This document shows, one piece after another, positions 1-12,033 of a stretch of 64,000 nucleotides of DNA. Every line of letters starts with the position of its first letter. Within the stretch, counting starts at the first letter, position 1. A program made the position numbers and the translations under genes. This DNA comes from Klebsiella quasipneumoniae subsp. quasipneumoniae (lineage in GTDB: Bacteria; Pseudomonadota; Gammaproteobacteria; Enterobacterales; Enterobacteriaceae). The notes below the pieces were generated by a model. That model had not been told where the DNA came from. It was given only the letters and a program-made list of their open reading frames with translations, and ran no database searches. The stretch lies in the NCBI RefSeq assembly GCF_020525925.1, contig NZ_CP084876.1, forward strand, positions 1 through 64,000. The letters are read 5' to 3'.

Positions 1-5
1 CCGCC

Positions 6-1409
6 GTGTCACTTTCGCTTTGGCAGCAGTGTCTTGCCCGATTGCAGGATGAGTTACCAGCCACAGAATTCAGCATGTGGATCCGCCCATTGCAGGCGGA
101 ACTGAGCGATAACACGCTGGCACTGTATGCGCCAAATCGTTTTGTGCTCGACTGGGTAAGGGACAAATACCTCAATAATATCAATGGACTCCTCAATGAT
201 TTTTGCGGTGCGGACGCCCCGCAGCTGCGTTTTGAGGTGGGAGCTAAGCCCGCCAGCTCGCTGCAGAAAGGGGCGGTAAGCCCGGCCGCAGCGACTATCC
301 CGGCGGCGCAGGTGCAGACCGCGCGCGTGGCGCCGACGATCGTGCGCCCTGGCTGGGATAATGTCCCGGCGCCGGCGGAGCCGACCTACCGTTCTAACGT
401 TAACGTGAAACACACGTTTGATAACTTCGTCGAAGGTAAATCTAACCAGCTGGCCCGCGCGGCGGCGCGTCAGGTGGCGGATAACCCGGGCGGCGCCTAT
501 AACCCCCTGTTCCTCTACGGCGGAACGGGTCTGGGTAAAACCCACCTGCTGCACGCGGTGGGGAACGGTATCGTGGCGCGTAAACCGAACGCCAAAGTGG
601 TCTATATGCACTCGGAGCGTTTCGTTCAGGACATGGTTAAAGCGCTGCAGAACAACGCCATCGAAGAGTTTAAGCGCTACTACCGATCCGTTGACGCCCT
701 GCTGATCGATGACATTCAGTTCTTCGCTAATAAAGAGCGATCCCAGGAAGAGTTTTTCCACACCTTCAACGCCTTGCTGGAAGGTAATCAGCAGATCATT
801 TTGACCTCGGATCGTTATCCCAAAGAGATCAACGGCGTTGAAGATCGTCTGAAATCCCGCTTCGGCTGGGGGCTGACGGTGGCGATCGAGCCGCCGGAGC
901 TGGAAACCCGCGTCGCGATCCTGATGAAAAAAGCCGATGAGAACGACATCCGCCTGCCGGGCGAAGTGGCGTTCTTTATTGCCAAGCGCCTGCGCTCAAA
1001 CGTGCGTGAACTGGAGGGGGCGCTGAACCGCGTTATCGCCAACGCCAACTTCACCGGCCGGGCGATCACTATCGATTTCGTGCGCGAAGCGCTGCGCGAT
1101 CTGCTGGCGCTGCAGGAAAAACTGGTCACCATCGACAATATTCAAAAGACGGTGGCGGAGTACTACAAGATTAAGGTAGCGGACCTGCTGTCCAAACGCC
1201 GCTCCCGTTCGGTGGCGCGTCCTCGCCAGATGGCGATGGCGCTGGCCAAAGAGCTGACCAACCACAGCCTGCCGGAAATCGGCGATGCGTTTGGCGGCCG
1301 CGACCATACCACCGTGCTGCACGCCTGCCGCAAGATTGAGCAGCTGCGTGAAGAAAGCCACGACATTAAAGAAGATTTTTCCAATTTAATCAGAACATTA
1401 TCCTCGTGA
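6..1409 (+). CDS. dnaA: Chromosomal replication initiator protein DnaA
   Basis: Initiator ATPase that binds DnaA boxes at oriC and melts the origin. The 467-residue product has the usual enterobacterial length. Visible parts are the N-terminal DnaB-interaction domain, a variable Ala/Pro-rich linker at about 85-130, the AAA+ core with Walker [10 protein letters not shown] at 172-180 and Walker [10 protein letters not shown] near 232-240, and the C-terminal DNA-binding domain with GGRDHTTV near 431. The start is GTG at position 6, almost at the window edge, so the promoter and any autoregulatory DnaA boxes lie outside. It is followed after 4 bp by dnaN, the standard operon arrangement. Confidence 0.98.
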   Translation: MSLSLWQQCLARLQDELPATEFSMWIRPLQAELSDNTLALYAPNRFVLDWVRDKYLNNINGLLNDFCGADAPQLRFEVGAKPASSLQKGAVSPAAATIPAAQVQTARVAPTIVRPGWDNVPAPAEPTYRSNVNVKHTFDNFVEGKSNQLARAAARQVADNPGGAYNPLFLYGGTGLGKTHLLHAVGNGIVARKPNAKVVYMHSERFVQDMVKALQNNAIEEFKRYYRSVDALLIDDIQFFANKERSQEEFFHTFNALLEGNQQIILTSDRYPKEINGVEDRLKSRFGWGLTVAIEPPELETRVAILMKKADENDIRLPGEVAFFIAKRLRSNVRELEGALNRVIANANFTGRAITIDFVREALRDLLALQEKLVTIDNIQKTVAEYYKIKVADLLSKRRSRSVARPRQMAMALAKELTNHSLPEIGDAFGGRDHTTVLHACRKIEQLREESHDIKEDFSNLIRTLSS

Positions 1410-1413
1410 CGCT

Positions 1414-2514
1414 ATGAAATTTACCGTAGAACGTGAACATTTATTAAAACCGCTGCAACAGGTGAGCGGTCCGTTAGGTGGTCGTCCGACGCTGCCCATT
1501 CTCGGTAACCTGCTGCTTCAGGTCGCGGACGGCGCGCTGTCGCTGACCGGTACCGATCTTGAAATGGAGATGGTGGCGCGCGTGGCGCTGGTTCAGCCGC
1601 ACGAAGCGGGCGCCACCACCGTTCCGGCGCGTAAATTCTTTGATATCTGCCGCGGCCTGCCGGAAGGCGCGGAGATCGCGGTGCAGCTGGAAGGCGATCG
1701 CATGCTGGTGCGTTCCGGCCGCAGCCGCTTCTCGCTGTCGACCCTGCCCGCTGCCGATTTCCCGAATCTTGACGACTGGCAGAGCGAGGTGGAATTTACC
1801 CTGCCGCAGGCGACCATGAAGCGTCTGATCGAAGCGACCCAGTTCTCGATGGCGCACCAGGATGTTCGTTACTACTTAAACGGTATGCTGTTCGAAACCG
1901 AAGGCAGCGAACTGCGCACCGTCGCAACCGACGGCCACCGGCTGGCGGTCTGTTCGATGCCGCTGGAAGCGTCGCTGCCGAACCATTCGGTGATCGTGCC
2001 GCGTAAAGGGGTGATTGAGCTGATGCGGATGCTCGACGGCGGTGATACGCCGCTGCGCGTGCAGATCGGCAGCAATAATATCCGCGCCCATGTCGGCGAT
2101 TTTATCTTCACTTCGAAGCTGGTTGATGGCCGTTTCCCGGATTATCGCCGCGTACTGCCGAAAAATCCGGATAAACACCTCGAAGCGGGCTGCGATATTC
2201 TGAAGCAGGCCTTTGCCCGCGCGGCGATTCTCTCCAATGAGAAATTCCGCGGCGTGCGGCTGTACGTTAGCGAAAATCAGCTGAAAATCACCGCCAATAA
2301 CCCGGAGCAGGAAGAAGCGGAAGAGATTCTGGACGTGACCTACGCCGGCACGGAGATGGAGATTGGCTTCAACGTTAGCTACGTGCTGGATGTGCTGAAC
2401 GCGCTGAAGTGCGAGAATGTGCGCATTCTGCTGACGGATTCGGTGTCGAGCGTGCAGATTGAGGATGCGGCTTCTCAATCCGCAGCCTATGTCGTTATGC
2501 CAATGCGGCTGTAG
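1414..2514 (+). CDS. dnaN: DNA polymerase III beta sliding clamp
   Basis: Ring-shaped processivity clamp that tethers DNA polymerase III and other partners to DNA. The 366 residues match the family length, beginning MKFTVEREHLLKPLQQVSG and ending in the typical YVVMPMRL tail that lies by the partner-binding pocket. It lies 4 bp after the dnaA stop and is very probably co-transcribed with it. No truncation or frameshift is seen. The gap to recF (147 bp) holds a large inverted repeat that is described separately. Confidence 0.98.
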   Translation: MKFTVEREHLLKPLQQVSGPLGGRPTLPILGNLLLQVADGALSLTGTDLEMEMVARVALVQPHEAGATTVPARKFFDICRGLPEGAEIAVQLEGDRMLVRSGRSRFSLSTLPAADFPNLDDWQSEVEFTLPQATMKRLIEATQFSMAHQDVRYYLNGMLFETEGSELRTVATDGHRLAVCSMPLEASLPNHSVIVPRKGVIELMRMLDGGDTPLRVQIGSNNIRAHVGDFIFTSKLVDGRFPDYRRVLPKNPDKHLEAGCDILKQAFARAAILSNEKFRGVRLYVSENQLKITANNPEQEEAEEILDVTYAGTEMEIGFNVSYVLDVLNALKCENVRILLTDSVSSVQIEDAASQSAAYVVMPMRL

Positions 2515-2521
2515 AATCGTA

Positions 2522-2643
2522 AAGGGGCTGGTTTACTTGCCATTTCGTCTTCCGGCAGTGCTCGAAATGCTCACGTACTTCGTGTACGCTCCGCTTTCTG
2601 CGCGCTGGCGGTAGACGAACTGGCTGCGACACCCACGCCCCTT
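2522..2643. repeat. Long imperfect palindrome between dnaN and recF
   Basis: About 122 bp that fold almost end to end. The outer arms are AAGGGGC (2522-2528) and GCCCCTT (2637-2643). The inner arms around 2550-2570 and 2600-2625 pair with few mismatches. The core is CGTAC (2574-2578), TTCGT, GTACG (2584-2588). The layout resembles ERIC-like intergenic repeats of enterobacteria, but the sequence is not the classical ERIC consensus, so I leave it unnamed. It sits inside the dnaA-dnaN-recF transcription unit and would be transcribed as a long hairpin. Confidence 0.75.
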
Positions 2644-2661
2644 GAATGATGATGAGCTGAT

Positions 2662-6178
<3,517 letters not shown>

Positions 6179-6189
6179 CCTGCCTTAAT

Positions 6190-6216
6190 CCCCGGTCTAC
6201 CGCTGGTTGGCCGGGG
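6190..6216. terminator. GC-rich hairpin between gyrB and the convergent LysR gene
   Basis: CCCCGG (6190-6195) pairs with CCGGGG (6211-6216), beginning 12 bp after the gyrB stop and overlapping the 3' end of the opposing LysR gene. There is no clear T run on either strand, so a terminator role is tentative. Confidence 0.4.
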
Positions 6217-7093
6217 CATCATGATGCTCATCTATATAGCTGAATAGAAACTCTTTAAAGCGCTTAGTGGCGGGCGTTTGCGCACGCCACGCATGGTAAT
6301 ACACGTTCATATTGCGTTGCAGCGGCGGCGTGAGTGAGCAGGTCGCTAGCTTATAACTTTTGGCGTAATGGCGGGAGAAGGTTCCGGCGATTACCACCCC
6401 TTCACATTGCGCCGCCAGAGACATGGCGGTCGCCATATGTTCCACCGTCATTTTAGGTTTAATGCGTACACCAGCGGTTGCGGAGATCATAGGGACAGAT
6501 TCGTTGCCTACGGCAATCAGCTCTTCGCTCTGAATCTCTTCCCAACTCACCTCTTTTTTATGCAGACGATAGTCCGGATGGCAGTACAGGGCGATTTCCG
6601 TTGTAAACAGGGTTTGTTTGTCGATTTCTGGTTCCAGCGGCCGCTCCGGGCCGATACCGAAATCCGCTTCCCCCAGCATAATGCTTTTTTGCAGTTGAGA
6701 CATAGGCTTATCGATTAACTGTACATGGGTATGCGGGTGCTGCCGCTTAAATGCATGGATAATTTGCGGCAAAAAGGCACAGGCGATTAATGGCGCGCCG
6801 ACGACCCGAACCAGGGATTTTTTTATCTCTTTCAGGTCGCGAGCATAGTTTTCGGCTCGTTGAAACTCTTCAACAACCCGCATTGCGGAGGGTAAAAACT
6901 TTTCTCCATCAGGCGATAGTTTCACCACGCGTGAAGTTCGGTCGAAGAGGGAGACCTCCATCTGGCTTTCCATTTCGTTTATTAGACCGCTAACGGCACC
7001 CTGCGTGATGCACAGATATTTGCTGGCGGCGGTAAAACTGCGCAAATCTGCGACGGCCAGAAACGCGCGAAATTGCCTGATAGTTAAATTCAT
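6197..7093 (-). CDS. LysR-family transcriptional regulator (sugar-acid cluster)
   Basis: Typical 298-residue LysR regulator with an N-terminal winged helix (residues 1-60, MNLTIRQFRAFLAVADLRSF, then AASKYLCITQGAVS) and a periplasmic-binding-protein-like effector domain. It lies downstream of and on the same strand as the enolase-superfamily gene (114-bp gap) and the MFS importer, so it probably responds to their substrate or an intermediate. Codon use is less GC-biased than in the surrounding backbone, matching its two neighbours. The block is absent between gyrB and yidA in E. coli K-12. The effector cannot be deduced. Confidence 0.9.
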   Translation of the reverse strand: MNLTIRQFRAFLAVADLRSFTAASKYLCITQGAVSGLINEMESQMEVSLFDRTSRVVKLSPDGEKFLPSAMRVVEEFQRAENYARDLKEIKKSLVRVVGAPLIACAFLPQIIHAFKRQHPHTHVQLIDKPMSQLQKSIMLGEADFGIGPERPLEPEIDKQTLFTTEIALYCHPDYRLHKKEVSWEEIQSEELIAVGNESVPMISATAGVRIKPKMTVEHMATAMSLAAQCEGVVIAGTFSRHYAKSYKLATCSLTPPLQRNMNVYYHAWRAQTPATKRFKEFLFSYIDEHHDAPANQR

Positions 7094-7177
7094 TTGCCAC
7101 CTGTGTTACCCCTTTACTGAGAGGATTTTATCTCAGGCTGGATAAGGTCGCGTTGATACGACTCGCAAATACAGGGG

Positions 7178-7200
7178 GTCTGCCTGCGGCGCAGGCAGAC
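7178..7200 (-). terminator. Strong hairpin after the dehydratase gene
   Basis: Perfect 10-bp arms, GTCTGCCTGC (7178-7187) and GCAGGCAGAC (7191-7200), with a 3-base loop, starting about 8 nt past the dehydratase stop on the minus strand. There is no T run beyond it, so it may stabilise the 3' end or attenuate rather than fully terminate before the LysR gene. Confidence 0.5.
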
Positions 7201-7207
7201 AGTTGGC

Positions 7208-8398
7208 TTATTTTACGGTGATGGTCGGTGATTTTTTCATGGTTTCTTCGGTCAGCTCCTGGCCGATACCGGGAAGCTCCGGGACTTCGTATATGCCGTT
7301 TTTCGGTAGATAGTTGTACTTACAGGTTTGCGTATTTGGCTCCAGTAGCGCATACCGGTGCAGTTCGTGGATGATGAAGTTAGGGATTGCGGTTTCCATA
7401 TGCAGGGCCACCGCCGTGGAAATTGGTCCGCCGCAAACGTGGATTTGCACCGTTTTGTCATAAACATGCGCCATATCGCAGATTTTCTTCACTTCGGTAA
7501 TGCCGCCGCAGGTGCAGATATCGGGCTGGATCACGCTCAGGCTACCGTTTTCCAGGAAAGGACGGTATCCCCAGCGCCAGTAAATGCGTTCGCCAGCCGC
7601 CAGTGGGATATTAACTTTATCAGCTACTTGTTTCATTTGTCCGGGGTTTAACGGCATGACGGGTTCTTCGTAGTAGAAAATACCCAGTTCTTCTATCATG
7701 CGACCAAACTGAATTGCTGATGTAGTATCCGTAAAGGCGTGCATTTCGGCGATGATATCAACGTCCGGTCCGACCGCATCACGAATGGCGGCCATACGGT
7801 TGTAGCCCAGGCGCAGGATTTTGTCGGTGAGCGGTCCGTTGAGGTTTTGCTGGTTCCAGTTACCGTAGCGATCCATTGCGACGGTATCCACTTTTATCGC
7901 GTCATAACCTTCGCTGACGGCGGTCAGCGCGGCCTGCGCATACTGTTCCGGCTCGGTCAGCATATCTTTATCGCTGCCGTCCCCCCAGCCAAACTGTAAC
8001 TGGCTGGCGTAAGTTCTTATTTTGTCGCGGCTTTTACCGCCGAGCATCTTATACAGCGGTACGCCCCACGCTTTACCTTTGATATCCCACAGCGCGATAT
8101 CAATACCGCTCATCGCAGCGGAAAATATGCCGCCGCCGCCCTGCCCCCAGAAGGTTTTTTTGAGCATCTTTTCCCAGATAGCTTCGTTATTCATCGGGTC
8201 CATGCCGATGATAATGGCGGCTAAATCTTTTGCCATGCCGATGCCTGCGGAGGCGCCGACGCCGTAGGCCAACCCTACTTCGCCAAAACCGGAAATACCC
8301 TCATCGGTATTAATTTTTACCACCACCGGGCGCCATTTACTGGTCGCGGAAGCAAAGTCGTTAGCAACATCAATAATATCAACGCTGGTTATTTTCAT
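7208..8398 (-). CDS. Enolase-superfamily sugar-acid dehydratase (DgoD-like)
   Basis: A 396-residue member of the mandelate racemase/muconate-lactonising family, whose members dehydrate aldonic or aldaric acids through Mg2+-stabilised enolates. The capping domain is N-terminal and the barrel C-terminal. Candidate metal ligands are E218 (in AEMHA), E244 (EEP) and E270 (GER). Candidate acid/base residues are H220, and H320 paired with D293. In DgoD and most relatives the first ligand is Asp, so E218 is a conservative departure. It follows the MFS gene by 16 bp and is probably co-transcribed. The substrate is likely a hexonate or similar acid but cannot be named. Confidence 0.85.
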   Translation of the reverse strand: MKITSVDIIDVANDFASATSKWRPVVVKINTDEGISGFGEVGLAYGVGASAGIGMAKDLAAIIIGMDPMNNEAIWEKMLKKTFWGQGGGGIFSAAMSGIDIALWDIKGKAWGVPLYKMLGGKSRDKIRTYASQLQFGWGDGSDKDMLTEPEQYAQAALTAVSEGYDAIKVDTVAMDRYGNWNQQNLNGPLTDKILRLGYNRMAAIRDAVGPDVDIIAEMHAFTDTTSAIQFGRMIEELGIFYYEEPVMPLNPGQMKQVADKVNIPLAAGERIYWRWGYRPFLENGSLSVIQPDICTCGGITEVKKICDMAHVYDKTVQIHVCGGPISTAVALHMETAIPNFIIHELHRYALLEPNTQTCKYNYLPKNGIYEVPELPGIGQELTEETMKKSPTITVK

Positions 8399-8414
8399 TA
8401 CCCTCTCCTCGTGA

Positions 8415-9677
8415 TTAATATTTTTTAATCGTTAAGATCAAAGCAGACAATACGGCGATAGCGCTGATGAAGACCAGGCATAATAATCCACCGGCATAGG
8501 TTCCTGTAATCGCAATAAATAAACCAATAAATACGGGGGATAATGATGACAAGCCATTGGCGACACCGTTCATTACGCCGCTGGCGGCGGAAATAGATTT
8601 TCCTGGTATCATTCCCTGTAATAACGTCCAGGCAACGGGGGTACCCATCGTGCAAAAAGCCACGGCAAAGGAAAGGAGTACCGCAGACATATATTTATGT
8701 TCGGTTACTGTACCAAAGTAAATGCTAACCCCGGCAAAGAACATTAATACCATTAATATTGGTGCGCTACGTCCTATTTTATCGACGAAGATCCCCGCGG
8801 CGGCTTTTGAAAATATCGACAGGACAAAGGGAAGCGACGCCAGCCAGCCCATTTCCGCCCAACTGAAACCTCTGGCTGATTTCAGGTAAGTCGGTAGCCA
8901 GGTGATCATGCCCCAGTACAGGCATTGCAGACATAGGTACCACAGTACCAGCATCCAGTAGCAGTAATTGGTAATAACGGGCTTTACCCGCAGCATAAAA
9001 CTTTCGCTATTGCCTTCGCTTTCCGTTTCCTGTCCGGCTTTGATATAAGCCAGTTCCTGTTCGCTGATACTTTTATGTTGTTCTGGTTTATCAGTAACAT
9101 ATCGCCATAGCAGCCAGAGTGGGATTAACCCGAGCGCGGCGCATAAAAAGAAGTTGGAACGCCAGCTGTGGGTGCCTATCCACCAGGTGAAGAAAGGCAT
9201 TGCAATGGCGGGAGCGACTGACTGGCCGACGATCCACGCTGCGTTTGCCCGGCCACGCTCCTGCTTCGGAAACCAGTTTTTAATAAATACGCTTTGCAGC
9301 GGATAATAAAAACCTTCTCCGATACCCAGTAATATGCGGCAAATAATAATTAATGCAAACGATATCGCAACCCCGCCAATAATTAAGGCGATGGTCCAGA
9401 TTAGGATACACAGCATCATCGCTTTTCTCGGACCAAGGTAGTCGCCAAGTGGTGATAATACAACATTAGCGATACCATAAGCGGCCAGAAAAACTGTCAT
9501 CATCATGCCAATTTGCAAAGGCATGCCTTCAATACCCATATAGGCTAAGAAAGGTTCGTTCGCCGCTAATACAGAAACGTTAACGCGGTCGAGATAGGCA
9601 ATGAATATTCCAATAAATAAACAGGCAACGATTAAAAATCTTTTCCTGGTCGGGGGGGCAGTAAGGGCCATCGACAT
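8415..9677 (-). CDS. MFS transporter, anion:cation symporter (sugar-acid) type
   Basis: Inner-membrane importer of 420 residues with about twelve hydrophobic segments, resembling the hexuronate/galactonate (ExuT/DgoT) branch. The segment IAYLDRVNVSVLAAN near the N-terminus is typical of that branch. Start placed at ATG 9677 (MSMALTAPPTRKRF), with AGGAGA about 9 nt upstream; an in-frame start 34 codons earlier lacks a ribosome site and gives an unlikely Cys/Lys-rich leader. The coding sequence is markedly AT-richer than the backbone. With the adjacent dehydratase it forms a two-gene uptake and catabolism unit, analogous to dgoD-dgoT. Confidence 0.85.
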   Translation of the reverse strand: MSMALTAPPTRKRFLIVACLFIGIFIAYLDRVNVSVLAANEPFLAYMGIEGMPLQIGMMMTVFLAAYGIANVVLSPLGDYLGPRKAMMLCILIWTIALIIGGVAISFALIIICRILLGIGEGFYYPLQSVFIKNWFPKQERGRANAAWIVGQSVAPAIAMPFFTWWIGTHSWRSNFFLCAALGLIPLWLLWRYVTDKPEQHKSISEQELAYIKAGQETESEGNSESFMLRVKPVITNYCYWMLVLWYLCLQCLYWGMITWLPTYLKSARGFSWAEMGWLASLPFVLSIFSKAAAGIFVDKIGRSAPILMVLMFFAGVSIYFGTVTEHKYMSAVLLSFAVAFCTMGTPVAWTLLQGMIPGKSISAASGVMNGVANGLSSLSPVFIGLFIAITGTYAGGLLCLVFISAIAVLSALILTIKKY

Positions 9678-9987
9678 TTTGCGATCTCCTTTAATCGGAT
9701 ATATTATTTTAAAAGCATAAAATTTTCGTTTATTTGTACATTTGATTGATTTATATCCAGGGTAGCAACACTCTTTCAATTAGAAAAACGGTATTTTCTG
9801 TTTGATTAATGAGATTATCTAATACATCAAAGTATAAGGAGAAGATAATCAGTCGTACGTAACATGCTTTACAGGGGAAAAGAGGATTTATTCTTCGTTC
9901 TTTGGCCCCTTTTCCCCGCTTTCTACTGCTGTTTTTTGAGCGGAATCGCGTTAGCATGAGTAAGGACTCATCTTACCCGGGGATTTC
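9678..9987. promoter_or_regulatory. Divergent AT-rich intergenic region, MFS gene / yidA
   Basis: 310 bp without a credible gene. GATTATCT (9813-9820) and AGATAATC (9843-9850) form an 8-bp inverted repeat 22 bp apart, a possible operator for the leftward sugar-acid genes. The right half leads into yidA and has a T-rich stretch around 9930. A short minus-strand reading frame here has no ribosome site and is not called. Confidence 0.35.
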
Positions 9988-10800
9988 ATGGCTATTAAAC
10001 TGATTGCAATTGATATGGACGGCACACTGCTGCTGCCAGACCATACCATCTCTCCTGCGGTGAAAGCCGCCATTGCCGCGGCGCGTGAGCGCGGCGTCAA
10101 CGTGGTGCTGACCACCGGCCGCCCTTACGCGGGTGTCCACAGCTATCTGAAAGAGCTGCATATGGAGCAGCCGGGTGATTACTGCATCACCTACAATGGC
10201 GCGCTGGTGCAGAAAGCCGGGGACGGCAGCACCGTCGCACAAACCGCGCTGAGCTATGACGACTATCGCTTCCTCGAACAGCTCTCCCGCGAAGTCGGCT
10301 CCCACTTCCACGCGCTCGATCGCAATACGCTGTATACCGCGAATCGCGATATCAGCTACTACACCGTGCATGAATCCTATGTGGCGACCATCCCGCTGGT
10401 GTTCTGCGAAGCGGAAAAGATGGACCCTGAGATCCAGCTGCTGAAGGTAATGATGATCGATGAGCCAGCGATCCTCGACAAGGCCATCGCCCGTATCCCG
10501 GCGGAAGTGAAAGAAAAGTACACCGTGCTGAAAAGCGCGCCTTACTTCCTCGAAATACTGGATAAACGCGTCAATAAAGGCACCGGCGTGAAGTCGCTGG
10601 CCGATGCGCTGGGTATCAAACCGGAAGAGATTATGGCGATAGGCGATCAGGAAAATGATATCGCGATGATTGAATTTGCCGGCGTCGGCGTGGCGATGGA
10701 TAACGCCATTCCGGCGGTCAAAGAAGCGGCGAACTTCATTACCAAATCGAACCTCGATGATGGCGTCGCCTTCGCTATTGAAAAATACGTTTTAGCGTAA
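9988..10800 (+). CDS. yidA: Sugar phosphatase, HAD superfamily (YidA)
   Basis: Cof-type HAD phosphatase of 270 residues that removes phosphate from sugar phosphates in the cytoplasm. The catalytic motif is DMDGTLL with nucleophile D9 and acid/base D11. TTGRP (motif II), a conserved Lys region KGTGVKSLADALG, and the acidic motif GDQENDIAMIEFAG follow. In K-12 yidA follows yidB after gyrB; here yidB is absent and the sugar-acid block intervenes. A terminator hairpin follows. Confidence 0.95.
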   Translation: MAIKLIAIDMDGTLLLPDHTISPAVKAAIAAARERGVNVVLTTGRPYAGVHSYLKELHMEQPGDYCITYNGALVQKAGDGSTVAQTALSYDDYRFLEQLSREVGSHFHALDRNTLYTANRDISYYTVHESYVATIPLVFCEAEKMDPEIQLLKVMMIDEPAILDKAIARIPAEVKEKYTVLKSAPYFLEILDKRVNKGTGVKSLADALGIKPEEIMAIGDQENDIAMIEFAGVGVAMDNAIPAVKEAANFITKSNLDDGVAFAIEKYVLA

Positions 10801-10808
10801 GCTTCCTT

Positions 10809-10843
10809 CAGGTCCGGCGTTCGTCGGGCCTGTCTTCTCTTTT
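10809..10843 (+). terminator. Rho-independent terminator after yidA
   Basis: CAGGTCCG (10809-10816) pairs with CGGGCCTG (10825-10832), followed by a pyrimidine-rich tract ending in six T residues. Confidence 0.75.
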
Positions 10844-10950
10844 TTCATGAACAGATGTTAATCCGCATTTAAATCCCTTATTCCGCACAGGGGATTCTAT
10901 AAGCTACCCGCCCTCTTTTTTTGCAATTCAGAACTAACATCAGATTTTTC

Positions 10951-12033
10951 ATGAATAAACGCCATTATTTGATGTTGGTTACGCTGCCATTCGCCTCTGT
11001 TCAGATTTGCGCGGCCGCGGAACCAACGACGCCGCTCGAACCAGCGTATGCCTATCACGGCGCCGAGCCCGCGGATCTGCCGGCGCCAGAAAGTCGCCAG
11101 CCTGCGGTGACAGCATCGTCCTCGCTACTCCCTTTGCTAGGCGACGAGGCCAGAAAGCGTGGCTACGTCCTGCCGCTGCCGTTTGGCGTCAGCATTAACT
11201 ATATGGATATGCGGCAGAATATTAATGTCGACAGCATTAGCTTCACCGGCCTGTCGCTGGACGGCCGCAATATCGATTGCGGTAAGGATCCTGTTTGTAA
11301 ACGCGCCGTGAAGCACATTTTCGGAAATGGGCCGGTCTCGCTGGACAACGCCTTCCAGATTGGCGTCGGTAATACGCGGGAAAGCAGCAAAACTGAGACG
11401 CTCAAGCTGGATGCCTGGCTGCTGCCGTTTATGAATGTTTATGGTCTCGTCGGACACACCGAGGGGCACTCCATTTCGCAGATTGCCGTCGGGCTGAAGG
11501 GGCCGAACGGCAAAGTGGTGCCGATGCCGGGGATGCAGGACCTCGACTTTCGCCTCGATTTTAAAGGCACCACCTATGGGATGGGCACCACGCTGGTGGG
11601 CGGCATCGGCAACTGGTTTACCGTACTGGACGCTAACTACACCCAGACGCGCTTTGATATCCTCGACGGCAGCATCGATGCGTTTACCTTTTCGCCTCGC
11701 GTAGGCTATCGTTTCAATACGCCATCGGTCGATGCGCTACATCTCCCGGCCGGAAAGTTGAATCTATGGGTCGGCAGCATGTATCAGGACGTGCAGCAAG
11801 AGTTTAAGGGTAGCCTTAACGATCTCTCGATGCCGTCGCCGATGCTGCAAAACATGGTCAACCTGGCCAACCAGGACAATCATGGCCGCTTTGATGTGAA
11901 ACAGCATCTGCAGTCGCCGTGGAACGTGCTGGTGGGAGCGCAGTATGAGCTGACGCAGAATTTTAATATCACCACGGAGTTTGGTTTTGCCGAGCGTAAC
12001 AGCTTCTTTATCTCCGGCGAGTATCGCTTTTGA
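10951..12033 (+). CDS. Outer-membrane beta-barrel protein of unknown function
   Basis: A 360-residue product that I do not recognise by name. Start placed at ATG 10951 (MNKRHYLMLVTLPFASVQICAAA, a signal peptide with cleavage near AAA). A Pro/Ala-rich segment (about 25-60) is followed by alternating aromatic/Gly-rich strands, and the chain ends FISGEYRF, with the terminal Phe typical of Bam substrates. DCGKDPVC (C-x5-C) near residue 110 could form a periplasmic disulfide. Its stop overlaps the start of the next gene, an Omp85-type barrel, so the two are translationally coupled and probably work together. It takes the place of genes found after yidA in K-12. Confidence 0.75.
   Translation: MNKRHYLMLVTLPFASVQICAAAEPTTPLEPAYAYHGAEPADLPAPESRQPAVTASSSLLPLLGDEARKRGYVLPLPFGVSINYMDMRQNINVDSISFTGLSLDGRNIDCGKDPVCKRAVKHIFGNGPVSLDNAFQIGVGNTRESSKTETLKLDAWLLPFMNVYGLVGHTEGHSISQIAVGLKGPNGKVVPMPGMQDLDFRLDFKGTTYGMGTTLVGGIGNWFTVLDANYTQTRFDILDGSIDAFTFSPRVGYRFNTPSVDALHLPAGKLNLWVGSMYQDVQQEFKGSLNDLSMPSPMLQNMVNLANQDNHGRFDVKQHLQSPWNVLVGAQYELTQNFNITTEFGFAERNSFFISGEYRF

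Noticed and set aside
54..761. Long minus-strand frame opposite dnaA
   Set aside because: Shadow of the GC-rich dnaA coding strand; Arg/His-rich translation with no family resemblance.
6197..9677. Idea that the low-GC block is a prophage or integrative element
   Set aside because: No integrase, transposase, tRNA or flanking direct repeats were found. Transfer is possible but no mobile element is visible.
9751..9957. 68-codon minus-strand frame between the MFS gene and yidA
   Set aside because: Basic, low-complexity translation with no ribosome site or recognisable motif, lying in a promoter region; treated as non-coding.
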